In this document: piece by piece, positions 45,420 through 54,980 of the stretch | Layout of the letters: the number at the start of each line of letters is the position of its first letter | Numbering within the stretch: the first letter of the stretch is position 1 | NCBI RefSeq assembly: GCF_030264275.1 | Contig: NZ_CP127165.1 | Coordinates: 2,588,501-2,652,500 of the forward strand | Origin: Marivivens sp. LCG002 | GTDB taxonomy: Bacteria > Pseudomonadota > Alphaproteobacteria > Rhodobacterales > Rhodobacteraceae | Direction of reading: 5' to 3' | Length of the DNA stretch: 64,000 nucleotides | The notes under the pieces: generated by a model | Told to the model about the DNA's origin: nothing | The model's database searches: none | Seen by the model: only the letters and a program-made list of their open reading frames with translations | Made by a program: the position numbers and the translations under genes

Positions 45420-45581
45420 TCATCCTTTCGAACACGCGCAGGGGCCTTTGCCTATTTTGAAGCGGCCGCACGACGCGCACTTTTTTGTTTCGATGAGTTT
45501 TTTGCCCGGATACCGAAGCTTACCGAACATGGCGAGCACCGCCATGAAGACCAAGAAAAGTGTGATGCCCTTGATCAGCAT
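45420..45581 (-). CDS. Small membrane protein with Cys4 zinc-ribbon-like tail
   Basis: A 53-residue protein: one N-terminal membrane helix (LIKGITLFLVFMAVLAMFG), a basic linker RYPGKKLIETKK, then CASCGRFKIGKGPCAC, a compact CxxC...CxC motif likely to bind zinc. I know no function. It starts two bases after the S49 peptidase stop and is followed after 7 bases by the antiporter, so all are one transcript. I use the ATG at 45581; the in-frame upstream extension overlaps the peptidase gene. Confidence 0.7.
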   Translation of the reverse strand: MLIKGITLFLVFMAVLAMFGKLRYPGKKLIETKKCASCGRFKIGKGPCACSKG

Positions 45582-45582
45582 C

Positions 45583-46401
45583 TCACAAACCGAAGCGCCC
45601 GAACGCGGTGCGCTCTTCGATGCCGCCGATGGCATCGTGGACGGCTTGTGCCCCGAAGCGCTGGAAAATGCTTCGCCTCTGGCTCAGGCGGCGGAAGCGG
45701 ACTTTTGCACCGAACCGGTCCTTGAGCACGGGAACCAGATGGCCGATGCCGTCGGCAAGGCCGACTTCTACGGCCTTTTCCCCGATCCAAACGTCGCCCG
45801 TAAAGAGGTCTTGGTCCTGTGCGAGTTTGTCGCCCCGACGCGATTTGATGTGATCGATGAAATAGGTGTGAAGCTGTTCAAGCCAAACCTTGAGCCGCTC
45901 GACATCCTGCGGCTTTTGTGGCTGGAACGGATCAAGAAGCGACTTGGATTTTCCTGCCGTATGGACACGGCGCTCGACCCCATAGCGTCCGATCAGATCC
46001 GAAAGTCCGAAGCCCGCAGAAATGACCCCGATGGAACCAAGCATCGAGCCGCGGTCGGCATAAATTTCGTCGGCGGCGCTTGCGAGCCAATAGCCGCCCG
46101 AAGCTGCCACATCCTCGACAAAGGCGAAGACGGGGATCTCTTTTTCTTCGGCAAGCCGCCGGATCCGCGCAGCGATCAACGAGGACTGCACAGGCGATCC
46201 TCCGGGGGAATTGATTTCGAGCGCAACGGCCACCGGCTTGCCACGAAAGGCCTTTTCGATCAGCGGCGCGAGCGAGATATCATCCAAACCGCGCGACGAA
46301 TTGGAAATGGTGCCCTGAAGCCGCAACACGGCGACGACAGGGTCACTTTCCACAAAGGGAAGATACTTTTTAAAAGGGATGAAGCGTTTCATTGTCTTCA
46401 T
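45583..46401 (-). CDS. S49 family (SppA/SohB-like) signal peptide peptidase
   Basis: A 272-residue serine peptidase of the short SppA/SohB type. The catalytic serine is in DVAASGGYWLASAAD, preceded by EINSPGGSPVQSSLIAARI and followed by GSMLGSIGVI; the lysine of the dyad is likely in TAGKSKSLLDPF. The N-terminus MKTMKRFIPFKKYLPF has little hydrophobic character, so membrane attachment is unclear. Family members digest residual signal peptides in the membrane. First gene of a run S49-zinc ribbon-antiporter-FolM. Confidence 0.88.
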   Translation of the reverse strand: MKTMKRFIPFKKYLPFVESDPVVAVLRLQGTISNSSRGLDDISLAPLIEKAFRGKPVAVALEINSPGGSPVQSSLIAARIRRLAEEKEIPVFAFVEDVAASGGYWLASAADEIYADRGSMLGSIGVISAGFGLSDLIGRYGVERRVHTAGKSKSLLDPFQPQKPQDVERLKVWLEQLHTYFIDHIKSRRGDKLAQDQDLFTGDVWIGEKAVEVGLADGIGHLVPVLKDRFGAKVRFRRLSQRRSIFQRFGAQAVHDAIGGIEERTAFGRFGL

Positions 46402-46432
46402 CTAAGCAGCGCGTTGTTTTCCGACAAGCCAC

Positions 46433-47194
46433 TTAGGAGCGAATTCTCCACCCTGTCCGAAAGATCCACCAAATCGTCGTGAGACAAATCAGGGTAAAGA
46501 CCGAGATCGCCCCAAGGCTGATCGCAACGGGCACGTCCGCCTGCTCGAAAAAGGACCAGCGGAACCCCGAGATCAGATAGTGCACGGGATTGAACATCGT
46601 CACCGCCTGCCAGAACGGAGGGAGCATCGAGGTTGAATAGAAACTTCCGCCGAGGAACACGAGAGGCGTGATGATCAGCATCGGGATCAGATTGAGCTGT
46701 TCGAAATTCCCCGCCCAAATCCCGATAATAAATCCGAGAAGCGAAAAGCTCAGGCATGTCAGCAACAAGAACGCAATCATCGACACAGGATGTAGGATCG
46801 TGACGTCTACAAAGAAAAATGATGTCGCCAGAATGATGAACCCGATCACAAGCGACTTGGTCGCCGCCGCACCGACATAACCGACGGTAACTTCGAAAAA
46901 GTTCACCGGCGCTGACAGGATTTCATAGATCGAGCCTGTGAATTTTGGGAAATAGATTCCGAAAGCCGCGTTCGAGGTGGACTGTGTCATCACCGAAAGC
47001 ATGATCAAACCCGGCACGATGAACGCCCCATAGCCGATGCCGTCGACCGTATCGATACGGCTTCCGATCGCTGCGCCGAAGACCACGAAGTAGAGTGAGG
47101 TCGAAATTACAGGCGCGATAATGGATTGTCGGAACGTGCGAAAGAAACGCGCCATCTCGAACAGGTAAATCGCTTTGATTGCCGCGAGGTTCAT
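46433..47194 (-). CDS. ABC-2 type transporter permease
   Basis: A 253-residue integral membrane protein with six spans of the ABC-2/NodJ exporter type: [23 protein letters not shown] near the N-terminus (first 18 residues quoted in part as [18 protein letters not shown]), [20 protein letters not shown], and [23 protein letters not shown] [15 protein letters not shown], then [12 protein letters not shown]. Its start overlaps the stop of the ATPase gene upstream (ATGA at 47191-47194). Substrate unknown; the family exports drugs or polysaccharides. Confidence 0.9.
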   Translation of the reverse strand: MNLAAIKAIYLFEMARFFRTFRQSIIAPVISTSLYFVVFGAAIGSRIDTVDGIGYGAFIVPGLIMLSVMTQSTSNAAFGIYFPKFTGSIYEILSAPVNFFEVTVGYVGAAATKSLVIGFIILATSFFFVDVTILHPVSMIAFLLLTCLSFSLLGFIIGIWAGNFEQLNLIPMLIITPLVFLGGSFYSTSMLPPFWQAVTMFNPVHYLISGFRWSFFEQADVPVAISLGAISVFTLICLTTIWWIFRTGWRIRS

Positions 47195-48117
47195 GTGGTT
47201 TCCTTTACGATATCGACAAAGATTTCTTCGAGCGAGCTTTGACGGGTTTGAAGATCACGCATCTGGAGACCAGCACTTTGCATGTCGCGCAAAAGTGCCG
47301 TGATCCCTGTTCGTTCGGCCCTTGTGTCATAGGAATAGGCGACCGAATGGCCACCCTCGACCAGCTTGAGACCATAGTCCGCAAGCGCATCGGGAACCGC
47401 ATCGATCGAGTCGGCAAGATCGATCCGAAGTTCTTTTCGCCCCATCTGAGCGATCAATTCGTGTTTGTCCTGAACCAGAAGAATTCGGCCTTTGTTGATC
47501 ACGCCGATACGGTCGGCAATTGCTTCGGCCTCTTCGATGTAGTGGGTGGTCAGGATGATCGTAACTCCATCCTTGCGCAGATCTTCCACGACGCTCCACA
47601 TGTCCTTGCGAAGCTCGACATCCACACCCGCCGTCGGCTCGTCGAGGAAAAGAACACGCGGCTCATGCGCGAGGGCTTTGGCGATCAGCACGCGGCGCTT
47701 CATGCCGCCCGACAGTTGATTGATACGGGAATCCATCTTGTCGCCAAGCCCGAGCTTGCGGAGCGTTTCTTCAACGAATTCCACATTGCGGGATTTTCCG
47801 AAAAGACCGCGCGAAAAAAGAACCGAGTTGCGGACGGTTTCGAAGGCTTCGAGGCTGAGCTCTTGCGGGACGAGCCCGATCAACCGACGCGCATCGCGAT
47901 AGTTTTTGACCACATCGAAGCCACCGACGGTCACCTGCCCCGAACTTGGTTGCGTGATCCCGCAGATGGTGGAAATCAATGTGGTCTTTCCGGCGCCATT
48001 CGGCCCCAAAAGCGCGATGATCTCGCCTTCTTCGATGTCCAGATTTACGCCGTCGAGTGCGGTGAACCCGCTGGCATATGTCTTGGTCAGGTTTTTAACC
48101 TGAACGATTGCTGACAT
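47191..48117 (-). CDS. ABC transporter ATP-binding protein (CcmA/NodI type)
   Basis: A 308-residue ATPase: Walker [10 protein letters not shown] (38-46), signature [19 protein letters not shown], Walker [13 protein letters not shown], and an H-loop in [15 protein letters not shown]. The C-terminal 80 residues form the extension typical of ABC-2 exporters. Paired with the overlapping permease gene. The 81 bases before its start to the PagL-like gene on the same strand may contain the promoter. Confidence 0.93.
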   Translation of the reverse strand: MSAIVQVKNLTKTYASGFTALDGVNLDIEEGEIIALLGPNGAGKTTLISTICGITQPSSGQVTVGGFDVVKNYRDARRLIGLVPQELSLEAFETVRNSVLFSRGLFGKSRNVEFVEETLRKLGLGDKMDSRINQLSGGMKRRVLIAKALAHEPRVLFLDEPTAGVDVELRKDMWSVVEDLRKDGVTIILTTHYIEEAEAIADRIGVINKGRILLVQDKHELIAQMGRKELRIDLADSIDAVPDALADYGLKLVEGGHSVAYSYDTRAERTGITALLRDMQSAGLQMRDLQTRQSSLEEIFVDIVKETT

Positions 48118-48198
48118 ATCAATTCTCCCCTGTTGGAGGAGATACTTAACCTCTACTCCGCCAAGATCAAAGGGGCGAGCCGCGCACAGTATATCTGC

Positions 48199-48705
48199 TT
48201 ATTTGAGAGGGAACGAAATCTGGAGCCCGTAAGTCTCGAGCCCCGGATTGATCTTGCCCAATTCCGAGTTCGAGCGGTGATCATAACTCACACTCAAACG
48301 CATGCCGTTGCCGAAGCTATATCCGAGCGCCACCGTCGAACGAAATTCGATCGGAAACCCGAGATCGGGACCATTGCCGTTGGCATAATACCCCGGAAGC
48401 AACGACGTGTTGAACACAACGTTTCCGAACATCTTTTCATAGGTCGCGCCAAGACCGACCCATGTCGCTCCGTTCGCTGCGGCAGAGGCGGCGATGGTGG
48501 GTTGAAACGGTCCGTAATTGCGGTCCATCCGATAGGTAAGCTGGACTTCCTTCGAGATCGAATTGCCTTGAAAGCGGACGTCATGCGCACCGACCGCAAA
48601 ATAGGATTGCGCATCTTCGCGCGTCAAACAGCCCTCGGGGCAATGCTCGAACGTCATATCGGTCAGCGAGGTGATCAAAAAGATGATGGCGAGTGTGCCG
48701 TCCAT
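48199..48705 (-). CDS. PagL-like acyloxyacyl hydrolase (lipid A 3-O-deacylase)
   Basis: A 168-residue outer-membrane beta-barrel-like protein. The first 15 residues are hydrophobic (LAIIFLITSL), and alternating strands follow to a C-terminal strand TYGLQISFPLK. The PagL catalytic arrangement is visible: His143-x-Ser145-Asn in YDHRSNSELG, and Glu157 twelve residues after Ser145 (GLETYG), the spacing of the PagL His-Ser-Glu triad. The function would be removal of the 3-O acyl chain of lipid A in the outer membrane. It lies 24 bases after cysG on the same strand, so it may be read from the nas operon. Confidence 0.75.
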   Translation of the reverse strand: MDGTLAIIFLITSLTDMTFEHCPEGCLTREDAQSYFAVGAHDVRFQGNSISKEVQLTYRMDRNYGPFQPTIAASAAANGATWVGLGATYEKMFGNVVFNTSLLPGYYANGNGPDLGFPIEFRSTVALGYSFGNGMRLSVSYDHRSNSELGKINPGLETYGLQISFPLK

Positions 48706-48729
48706 GAAACTCTCCTGTTTGAAGAGGAG

Positions 48730-50133
48730 TTAGCGGCGTTCGCGATGCGAGACAATCCCCTTGGCCAGATCCGCGTCTATTCCGATACCTTTAGGCACGG
48801 TGATCATGATCAAAGCGCAGCCAAAAACCTGTTCCGCTGCCAGCGTAGCGGCCAAGGCATCGAGCCTTGTCTCGAATATCTTTTGTCGAGGTGTAGAGAC
48901 ATCGGCGGCCACTTGAACGCGCTGCGCAGCACCAAGCCCCTGTGTCATAAGATTTGCAGCGAGCTCGGCGGCCGTCCCAACCGCCATATAGAAAACAAGC
49001 CGTGTGCCCGCGACGAGATGCCTGTGCCAGTCGGGCAGAGTGTCACCGCTTCGGGCCATTCCAGTTGTGATGACCAATGTATCCGTGACACCGCGCTCGG
49101 TCAGGGGAACACCCATCGTCGCCGCAGCAGCGCTTGCCGCCGTGACACCCGGCACGATTTCGACGGGTATATCATAGTGCCGTGCCGCCTCGAGTTCTTC
49201 GGCAGCGCGCCCGAAGATCGAAGGATCGCCCGATTTGAGCCGCACGACGCGGCGGCCTTTTCTTGCCTCGGCCACGATCAAAGCGGAGATCGTTTCTTGC
49301 GGAAAGGCATGGGCGCCGACAGTCTTGCCCACATAGACCCGCTCGGCATCACGGCGGGCGAGTTCAAGAACCATCGGATCGACAAGACGATCATAAAAGA
49401 TCACATCCGCTTCCTGAAGCCGCTCGACCGCCCGAAGCGTCAGAAGGTCCCGTGCACCCGGACCCGCCCCGACCAGAGCAATCTGGCCGCCTGTTTCTTT
49501 GTCATAGCTCCCCCCAAGCGCCGATTTAAGAAGCTCGATGGCCTCTCGTTCCGCCCCCCTCTTAAAGGACGCCCAAGGGGCCCCGTTAAAGGCCCATCGC
49601 CAAAAATCGCGTCTTTCCTCTTTGGGAATCCGATGCGCGACAGCCGTGCGCAGACGGCCGGCCAAAGCAGCAAAACTCCCCAAGCGCGGATCGAGCATTT
49701 TTTCGATTTCGGTTTTGATCGAGCGACCAAGGACGGGGGCTGTGCCTTCGGTCCCGATCGCCACAACAACCGGATCACGGTCGACGATCGAGGGGGTCGT
49801 CGCATCACAAAGCTCGGGTTGATCGACCACATTGACCAGTGCGCCCGCGTCCTTTGCGATTGCGTGGATGGATGCATCGATCACGGGGCACCCCGTGCCG
49901 ATGAAGACAAGCGCTGTATCCCTGAACTGCGCTCGGGTAATGGGCCCCCGCAGATGGCGCGCCCGACCGCTCTGGACGATGGCCGCCAGCTCATCATCGA
50001 TTTCTTCTGCAATGATATCGAGGGCGGCCTCCGTCTTGAGCACGAGACGTGACTTTTGCGCGGCTTGTTCCCCGCCCCCCACGATTACAACGCGGCGGTT
50101 CTCCATCCGGATGAACATGGGGAAAGACTTCAT
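48730..50133 (-). CDS. cysG: Siroheme synthase (precorrin-2 dehydrogenase and uroporphyrinogen-III methyltransferase)
   Basis: A 467-residue fusion making siroheme for nitrite and sulfite reductases. The N-terminal half is the NAD-binding dehydrogenase/ferrochelatase (VVIVGGGEQAAQKSRL, near residue 15; VGTEGTAPVLGRSIK). The C-terminal half from about residue 215 is the SAM-dependent uroporphyrinogen III methyltransferase (IALVGAGPGARDLLTLRAV, VRLKSGDPSIFGRAAEE, VPGVTAASAAAA, PLTERGV). It is the last gene of the nitrate block, 9 bases after the TrpD2-like gene. Its product would supply a nitrite reductase that is not encoded in the operon itself. Confidence 0.95.
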   Translation of the reverse strand: MKSFPMFIRMENRRVVIVGGGEQAAQKSRLVLKTEAALDIIAEEIDDELAAIVQSGRARHLRGPITRAQFRDTALVFIGTGCPVIDASIHAIAKDAGALVNVVDQPELCDATTPSIVDRDPVVVAIGTEGTAPVLGRSIKTEIEKMLDPRLGSFAALAGRLRTAVAHRIPKEERRDFWRWAFNGAPWASFKRGAEREAIELLKSALGGSYDKETGGQIALVGAGPGARDLLTLRAVERLQEADVIFYDRLVDPMVLELARRDAERVYVGKTVGAHAFPQETISALIVAEARKGRRVVRLKSGDPSIFGRAAEELEAARHYDIPVEIVPGVTAASAAAATMGVPLTERGVTDTLVITTGMARSGDTLPDWHRHLVAGTRLVFYMAVGTAAELAANLMTQGLGAAQRVQVAADVSTPRQKIFETRLDALAATLAAEQVFGCALIMITVPKGIGIDADLAKGIVSHRERR

Positions 50134-50142
50134 CTCGATATC

Positions 50143-51114
50143 CTATGTTCCAATGGGAGAACGGGTCTGCCAAAGCGTGGTGGCCAGCGCCATACCGTCC
50201 GCCTCACCGAGCGACTCTAGCGCTGTTGCTGCGGTGGCCAGAACGATGGCTTCGGCAAAGGGGTCCTCAAGTGCCCCGTTCCAAAGAGCGATGGGCGCTC
50301 CTTCAGCTGTTGTCGCTTCGGCAAGACGTCGGGTTTCGTCCCAAAAGCCCTTGGCACTTCCTTCCCACGGTGTCCCCTGTCGAAGGCCGAAAAGAGCGAC
50401 GTCTTTTCCAGGATGCCGTTCGAATTCGCCGCCGCCTCCTTTGAGCACTGTGAGGGTTTGTTGACCCAGGATCGCGCCTGCATCGGCCTGTAATAGACGA
50501 TAGGGAGGGTGGAATACGCCCTGAACGGAAGCCGCAGCCTTTGCGGGGTTCAGCACTCTTAGGACCGTGTTGATACACGACCGCAAGCCGAGAACCTCTC
50601 GAAGGCGCAAAAGACGAAACAGAGGCGAGGAGGCCACTTCGAGTGGAAGATAGGCGATGTCATCTCGGGACATGATCTGCGCGACCTCGTCAAGCGAGGC
50701 AGCACTCGCGATCCCAAGATCGGGCAAAGCTGCACGGACCGAAGCGATCGGGTTTTGGTGACTGTTCCACCCGTGAAGGAGCACCGAATATCCCGCCTGC
50801 GCAACAAGCTTTGCCGATAGCAAGAACCAAGGGTGGCCGCGCGTGCGTCCAGCGGCATAGCTCGGCCAGTCAAGATCGGGCTTCACGTCGATCAAAGGAA
50901 TAACAGAGCGTGCCGCCCGAACAAAGCCCGCGATTTCTTCGGCGGTTTCGCCCTTCATACGCATCAGCATCAACAGTGCGCCGACCGCTTCGGGTTCCGC
51001 CTCGCCCGACAGAACGATTGAAAGCGCGGCATGTGCTTCGTCCATGGTCAAAGACCGCGAACGTCCCGGACCCCGCCCAAGGATCGCGACATAAGGAGCA
51101 AGCGCGCCACTCAT
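50143..51114 (-). CDS. TrpD2/YbiB-like phosphoribosyltransferase-fold protein
   Basis: A 323-residue protein of the glycosyltransferase family 3 fold related to anthranilate phosphoribosyltransferase. It has the N-terminal helical domain (GAPYVAILGRG-like ALAPYVAILGRGPG, MDEAHAALSIVLSG, EAVGALLMLMRMKGETAEEI), then LLHGWNSHQNPIASVRAAL and GLRSCINTVLRVLNPAKAA. Catalytic loops of TrpD (GTGGD, KHGNR) are not recognisable: GYSVLLHGW replaces the latter. E. coli YbiB (TrpD2) binds nucleic acid. The ATG at 51114 overlaps the nasA stop (ATGA). Its role in nitrate assimilation is unknown; the operon position suggests a link. Confidence 0.8.
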   Translation of the reverse strand: MSGALAPYVAILGRGPGRSRSLTMDEAHAALSIVLSGEAEPEAVGALLMLMRMKGETAEEIAGFVRAARSVIPLIDVKPDLDWPSYAAGRTRGHPWFLLSAKLVAQAGYSVLLHGWNSHQNPIASVRAALPDLGIASAASLDEVAQIMSRDDIAYLPLEVASSPLFRLLRLREVLGLRSCINTVLRVLNPAKAAASVQGVFHPPYRLLQADAGAILGQQTLTVLKGGGGEFERHPGKDVALFGLRQGTPWEGSAKGFWDETRRLAEATTAEGAPIALWNGALEDPFAEAIVLATAATALESLGEADGMALATTLWQTRSPIGT

Positions 51115-53726
51115 TCCGCGGCCTGACGGCTTTGTCCCCGTGCGAGCAATTCTGCCAGCTCGGGTTTGCACGACCCACAATTGGTTCCCGCGCGAAGAGC
51201 GCCACCGATTTCGTCAACTGTCATGAGACCACCTTCCTGAATCGCAGTCAGGATCGTATTGACCCCGACCGAGAAGCAAGAGCAAACAATCGGACCGGGA
51301 TCAGGCATATCGGCAGCCGGTCGACCGGCAAGGACAAGCGGCGAGCCTGAGCCTAGAGACGCGACAATGAATTCCTTTGAAACCTTTAGCGGATCGGGTG
51401 CGATAAAGAGTGCGCCGACCACTTTGCCATCGTGGAGCGCGGCAAATCGCGCCGTGCCCTTCGATTGATCGGAATAGCGGATCAGCTCGCCTTCATATCC
51501 CAGAATTGAGCGGGCAAGCCCCTCGAAATCGTAGGGGCTTTTTCCAGCCAATTCGATACGCCAGCCGCCTTGGATCCGTGCACGGCTCCAATAATCGGTG
51601 AGAGGAACCTCATTGCGTTGGGTCACTGCAAACCCGTACCACGCGGGCGCATAAGGCTTTGCCGCTACGACCGAAGCTTTGCTCTCGGGTTGGCCCGAAA
51701 CGGGATCGACGACCGCAGCGACAAGGGCATCGACACGCCCGTTCGATGCAAAAACATCCGTCCAATGGATCGGAACGAAAAGCTCTCCCTCCGAGACGCG
51801 ATGGGTAATCTGAGCCCGAAGGATCGCGGTCCCGCTGGGCGAGGTGAGTTCGACCAAACTTTGCGGCTCTATCCCCAACCGCTTTGCATCTTCGGGATGG
51901 ATTTCGACAAACGGCTCGGGCAAATGCTGACCCAGTTTTGCCGATAGGCCGGTTCGGGTCATCGTATGCCATTGATCACGAATTCGGCCCGTGTTCAGCC
52001 GATAGGGATACTTTGGCTCGCGCTTCGATACAGGCTCGCGAAAGCGTATTGGGATTGCATTGGCTTTGCCTGATGGCGTGAAATAGCCGCCATCTGCAAA
52101 GAACCTTTCGGTTTGCGATCCGTCCGCGCGCACCGGCCAGCGGGTCGGCTCCATTCTGTCATACTCCGCATCGACCAAACCCGAGATATCGAAATCCCGT
52201 CCGTGGACGGCGCAGGCAGCCGAAAGCGCCGCAAACTCTTTGAAAATCTGGGCAGGCGAAGAATAGGCAAAGGCGCGCGCCCAGCCCATGCGTCGCCCGA
52301 CTTCGCTGATGATGTCCCAGTCGTGACGCGCCGCGCCTGCAGGCGGCAAGAGAGACCGTTGCCGACTGATGAGACGATCGGAATTCGTGACAGTTCCATC
52401 TTTTTCGCCCCATCCCGTCGCGGGCAAAAGAACATCTGCGACTTTTGCGGTTTCGACCTCGGCAGAGAGATCACTCACCACCACGAAATCGCAGGCCTCG
52501 AGCGCCGCTTTGACCCCATCCGCCTCGGGGAGCGAGACGATCGGGTTCGTGCACATGATCCAGATGGCTTTGATTTTTCCATCGGCCACCGCTTTGAACA
52601 TATCGACAGCCTTGAGGCCGGGACGCTCGGGAACCTTTTCGACCTTCCAGAATTCTTGGACGGTTTTCCGATGCTCGGCGACTTCGAGATCGAGGTGACA
52701 GGCCAGCATATTAGCCAAGCCGCCGACCTCTCGCCCGCCCATGGCATTGGGTTGGCCAGTCACGGAAAATGGTCCCATCCCTTCTTTGCCAATCCGTCCT
52801 GTCGCCAAATGACAGTTGATGATCGCATTGACTTTGTCTGTGCCTGCCGAAGACTGGTTCACTCCCTGGGAAAAAATGGTGACGACCTTTTGTGTGCCGA
52901 TAAAGGCCTGAACGAAAGCTTCGACCTCTCTCGGTTCGAGTCCACAGACCGCGACATCATCTTCTCTGGCGCTTTCCAGCGCATCACGAAGGCCGTTCAC
53001 CTTCTCAAAGGTGCGCGGATCAATCGCGCCTCTGGCCTCGATCTGTGCCAAGAGGTGATTGAAGAGAGCGACATCCGTGCCGATGCGAAGCGACAGATGA
53101 AGATCGGCAAGATCACTGGTCGCCGTGCGACGTGGATCGATATTGATGACCTTCATGCTCGGCCGACCGGCTTTGGCCGCTGCAAGTCGCTGATACAAAA
53201 CAGGATGGCACCAAGCGAGATTGGAGCCGACCAGAACGACAAGATCCGCGTGTTCGATGTCGGCATAGACCCCGGGAACCGTGTCAGTGCCGAAAGCACG
53301 CTTGTGTCCCGCAACGGTCGAAGCCATGCAAAGCCGCGAGTTGGTGTCGATATTCGCAGAGCCGATGAAGCCTTTCATCAGCTTGTTGGCGACATAGTAA
53401 TCCTCGGTCAGAAGCTGTCCCGAAACATAAAAGGCTACGGAATCCGCCCCATGTTCTTTGATCGTCGCTTTGAATTTTGCCGCGACTAGTGCAAGAGCAT
53501 CGTCCCATTCCGCTTTCTTACCGTTGATCATCGGATGCAAAAGACGGCGCTCGTTTCCGACCGTGTCGCCAAGTGCGGAACCTTTGGAACAGAGGCGGCC
53601 GAAATTCGCTGGATGTGTCTTGTCTCCGCTGATGGCGAGGGAACCATCGGCTTGCCGTGTCGCCACGATCCCGCAGCCGACGCCGCAATAGGCACAAGTG
53701 GAGCGAATAGGGGATAAATTGCTCAT
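51111..53726 (-). CDS. nasA: Assimilatory nitrate reductase catalytic subunit
   Basis: Cytosolic molybdenum enzyme reducing nitrate to nitrite. The 871-residue protein starts with a 4Fe-4S site (Cys 11, 14, 18 and 46 in TCAYCGVGC and GRLCSKG), binds bis-MGD, and has the Mo-ligand cysteine in SRLCMASTVAGHKRAFG. The C-terminal 60 residues are a BFD-like 2Fe-2S domain with VCSCFSVGV and NCGSCKPEL, as in NasA of other proteobacteria, for taking electrons from the reductase. No Tat signal, fitting the assimilatory type. Its ATG overlaps the NasB-like gene stop. Confidence 0.95.
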   Translation of the reverse strand: MSNLSPIRSTCAYCGVGCGIVATRQADGSLAISGDKTHPANFGRLCSKGSALGDTVGNERRLLHPMINGKKAEWDDALALVAAKFKATIKEHGADSVAFYVSGQLLTEDYYVANKLMKGFIGSANIDTNSRLCMASTVAGHKRAFGTDTVPGVYADIEHADLVVLVGSNLAWCHPVLYQRLAAAKAGRPSMKVINIDPRRTATSDLADLHLSLRIGTDVALFNHLLAQIEARGAIDPRTFEKVNGLRDALESAREDDVAVCGLEPREVEAFVQAFIGTQKVVTIFSQGVNQSSAGTDKVNAIINCHLATGRIGKEGMGPFSVTGQPNAMGGREVGGLANMLACHLDLEVAEHRKTVQEFWKVEKVPERPGLKAVDMFKAVADGKIKAIWIMCTNPIVSLPEADGVKAALEACDFVVVSDLSAEVETAKVADVLLPATGWGEKDGTVTNSDRLISRQRSLLPPAGAARHDWDIISEVGRRMGWARAFAYSSPAQIFKEFAALSAACAVHGRDFDISGLVDAEYDRMEPTRWPVRADGSQTERFFADGGYFTPSGKANAIPIRFREPVSKREPKYPYRLNTGRIRDQWHTMTRTGLSAKLGQHLPEPFVEIHPEDAKRLGIEPQSLVELTSPSGTAILRAQITHRVSEGELFVPIHWTDVFASNGRVDALVAAVVDPVSGQPESKASVVAAKPYAPAWYGFAVTQRNEVPLTDYWSRARIQGGWRIELAGKSPYDFEGLARSILGYEGELIRYSDQSKGTARFAALHDGKVVGALFIAPDPLKVSKEFIVASLGSGSPLVLAGRPAADMPDPGPIVCSCFSVGVNTILTAIQEGGLMTVDEIGGALRAGTNCGSCKPELAELLARGQSRQAAE

Positions 53727-54976
53727 GCAATGGCTCTTAGCTGTTCGGCAGGTTGGGGATCGGCTGAAGCAAGATCGAGGTCCTGATAGGCGGGGCCAAA
53801 GAGCAGCGTATCTCGGATAGAGGAGATGTCGGTCTTTGACTGGACGAGGTCAAAGAACCAATTGCCGTCACGTGTATCGCCGTAAAGAACGACACCATGG
53901 ACACGGTTTTCTTTGAGGACAACCTTGCGATACTGCGCGTTCAGGGGATCGGTATAGACAAGTGACTCTGTGCCCTCGTCTTCATCGAAATCACCCGCCG
54001 AAAAGAGATCGCATCCCGTAACCTTGAGCTTGGTCGACGCCTTCTTGATTTCAAAACGGGCGTTACGGCCCAAGAGCCTTTCGGACAGGACCTTTGCTTG
54101 CTCGAAGATCGGAGCAACAAGGCCAAAGGTCTGATCTTGGAACTCGATACATTCGCCAAGCGCGTATATATCGGGGTCGCTTGTCTGTAGCGAGGCGCTA
54201 ACTTTGATTGCACGGCCCTTGTCGAGACCCGCAGCTTTGGCAAGGTCCACATTCGGTCTGATACCTGCGGCCATGACCACCAGATCGGCTTTGATCGGGG
54301 AGATCCCCTCGACCTCGACGGCCGTGACTTTACCGTAATCCCCCAAGATCCCTTGCGTTTTTGCACCGCAAATTACACTGATACCCCGCGCTTCGATTGC
54401 AGACCGCAAGAAGCCTGCCGCCACTTCGTCAAGCTGGCGGTTCATCAGATAGGACGTGTTGTGCAGCACGGTGACATGGGCACCTCGGGCGCGCAAACCT
54501 GCCGCCGCTTCGAGACCAAGGACACCACCACCGATAACCACAACGTCTCTGACCGATTTACCTGCGCTTTCGATCATGCATAGCGTATCTTCGACATCGC
54601 GGTATCCGATCACACCATCAAGCCTGCACCCTTCGATCGGGATGATGAAGGACGACGATCCCGTTGCGATCACAAGTTTGTCGTAACGCACGGGGCCTTT
54701 TTCGCCGAAGACGGTTTTGCCTTTTGGATCAATACCGATGACCTTCTCTCCAAAACGGCATGTGATCCCGCGCGCCTCATACCATGAGGCGGGATGGGTT
54801 ATGATTTCGTCAAGGTTCTTCTCTCCTGCGAGAACGGAGGACAGCATGATACGGTTGTAGGTGCCGCGTGGTTCGGCATTGAATAACGTGACCTCAAAGG
54901 ACGCATGCTCTCGGGTCAGGTGATCCAGCAACCGCCCCGATGCCATGCCCGCACCGATTACAACCAGCTTTTTCAT
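53723..54976 (-). CDS. FAD/NAD(P)H oxidoreductase, nitrate reductase electron transfer subunit (NasB/NirB-N-like)
   Basis: A 417-residue flavoprotein similar to the N-terminal half of NirB and to NasB/NasC electron-transfer subunits. It has VVIGAGMASGRLLDHL (FAD loop), GTYNRIMLSSVLAGE, KLVIATGSS, VVVIGGGVLGLEAAAGLRARG (NADH loop), and VVMAAGIRPNVDLA, then DIYALGECIEF. It has no BFD 2Fe-2S domain and no siroheme domain, so it cannot be a nitrite reductase on its own. It likely passes NAD(P)H electrons to NasA. The ATG at 54976 (MKKLVVIGAG) is chosen; the upstream extension overlaps the ABC gene. Confidence 0.85.
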   Translation of the reverse strand: MKKLVVIGAGMASGRLLDHLTREHASFEVTLFNAEPRGTYNRIMLSSVLAGEKNLDEIITHPASWYEARGITCRFGEKVIGIDPKGKTVFGEKGPVRYDKLVIATGSSSFIIPIEGCRLDGVIGYRDVEDTLCMIESAGKSVRDVVVIGGGVLGLEAAAGLRARGAHVTVLHNTSYLMNRQLDEVAAGFLRSAIEARGISVICGAKTQGILGDYGKVTAVEVEGISPIKADLVVMAAGIRPNVDLAKAAGLDKGRAIKVSASLQTSDPDIYALGECIEFQDQTFGLVAPIFEQAKVLSERLLGRNARFEIKKASTKLKVTGCDLFSAGDFDEDEGTESLVYTDPLNAQYRKVVLKENRVHGVVLYGDTRDGNWFFDLVQSKTDISSIRDTLLFGPAYQDLDLASADPQPAEQLRAIA

Positions 54977-54980
54977 ATGA

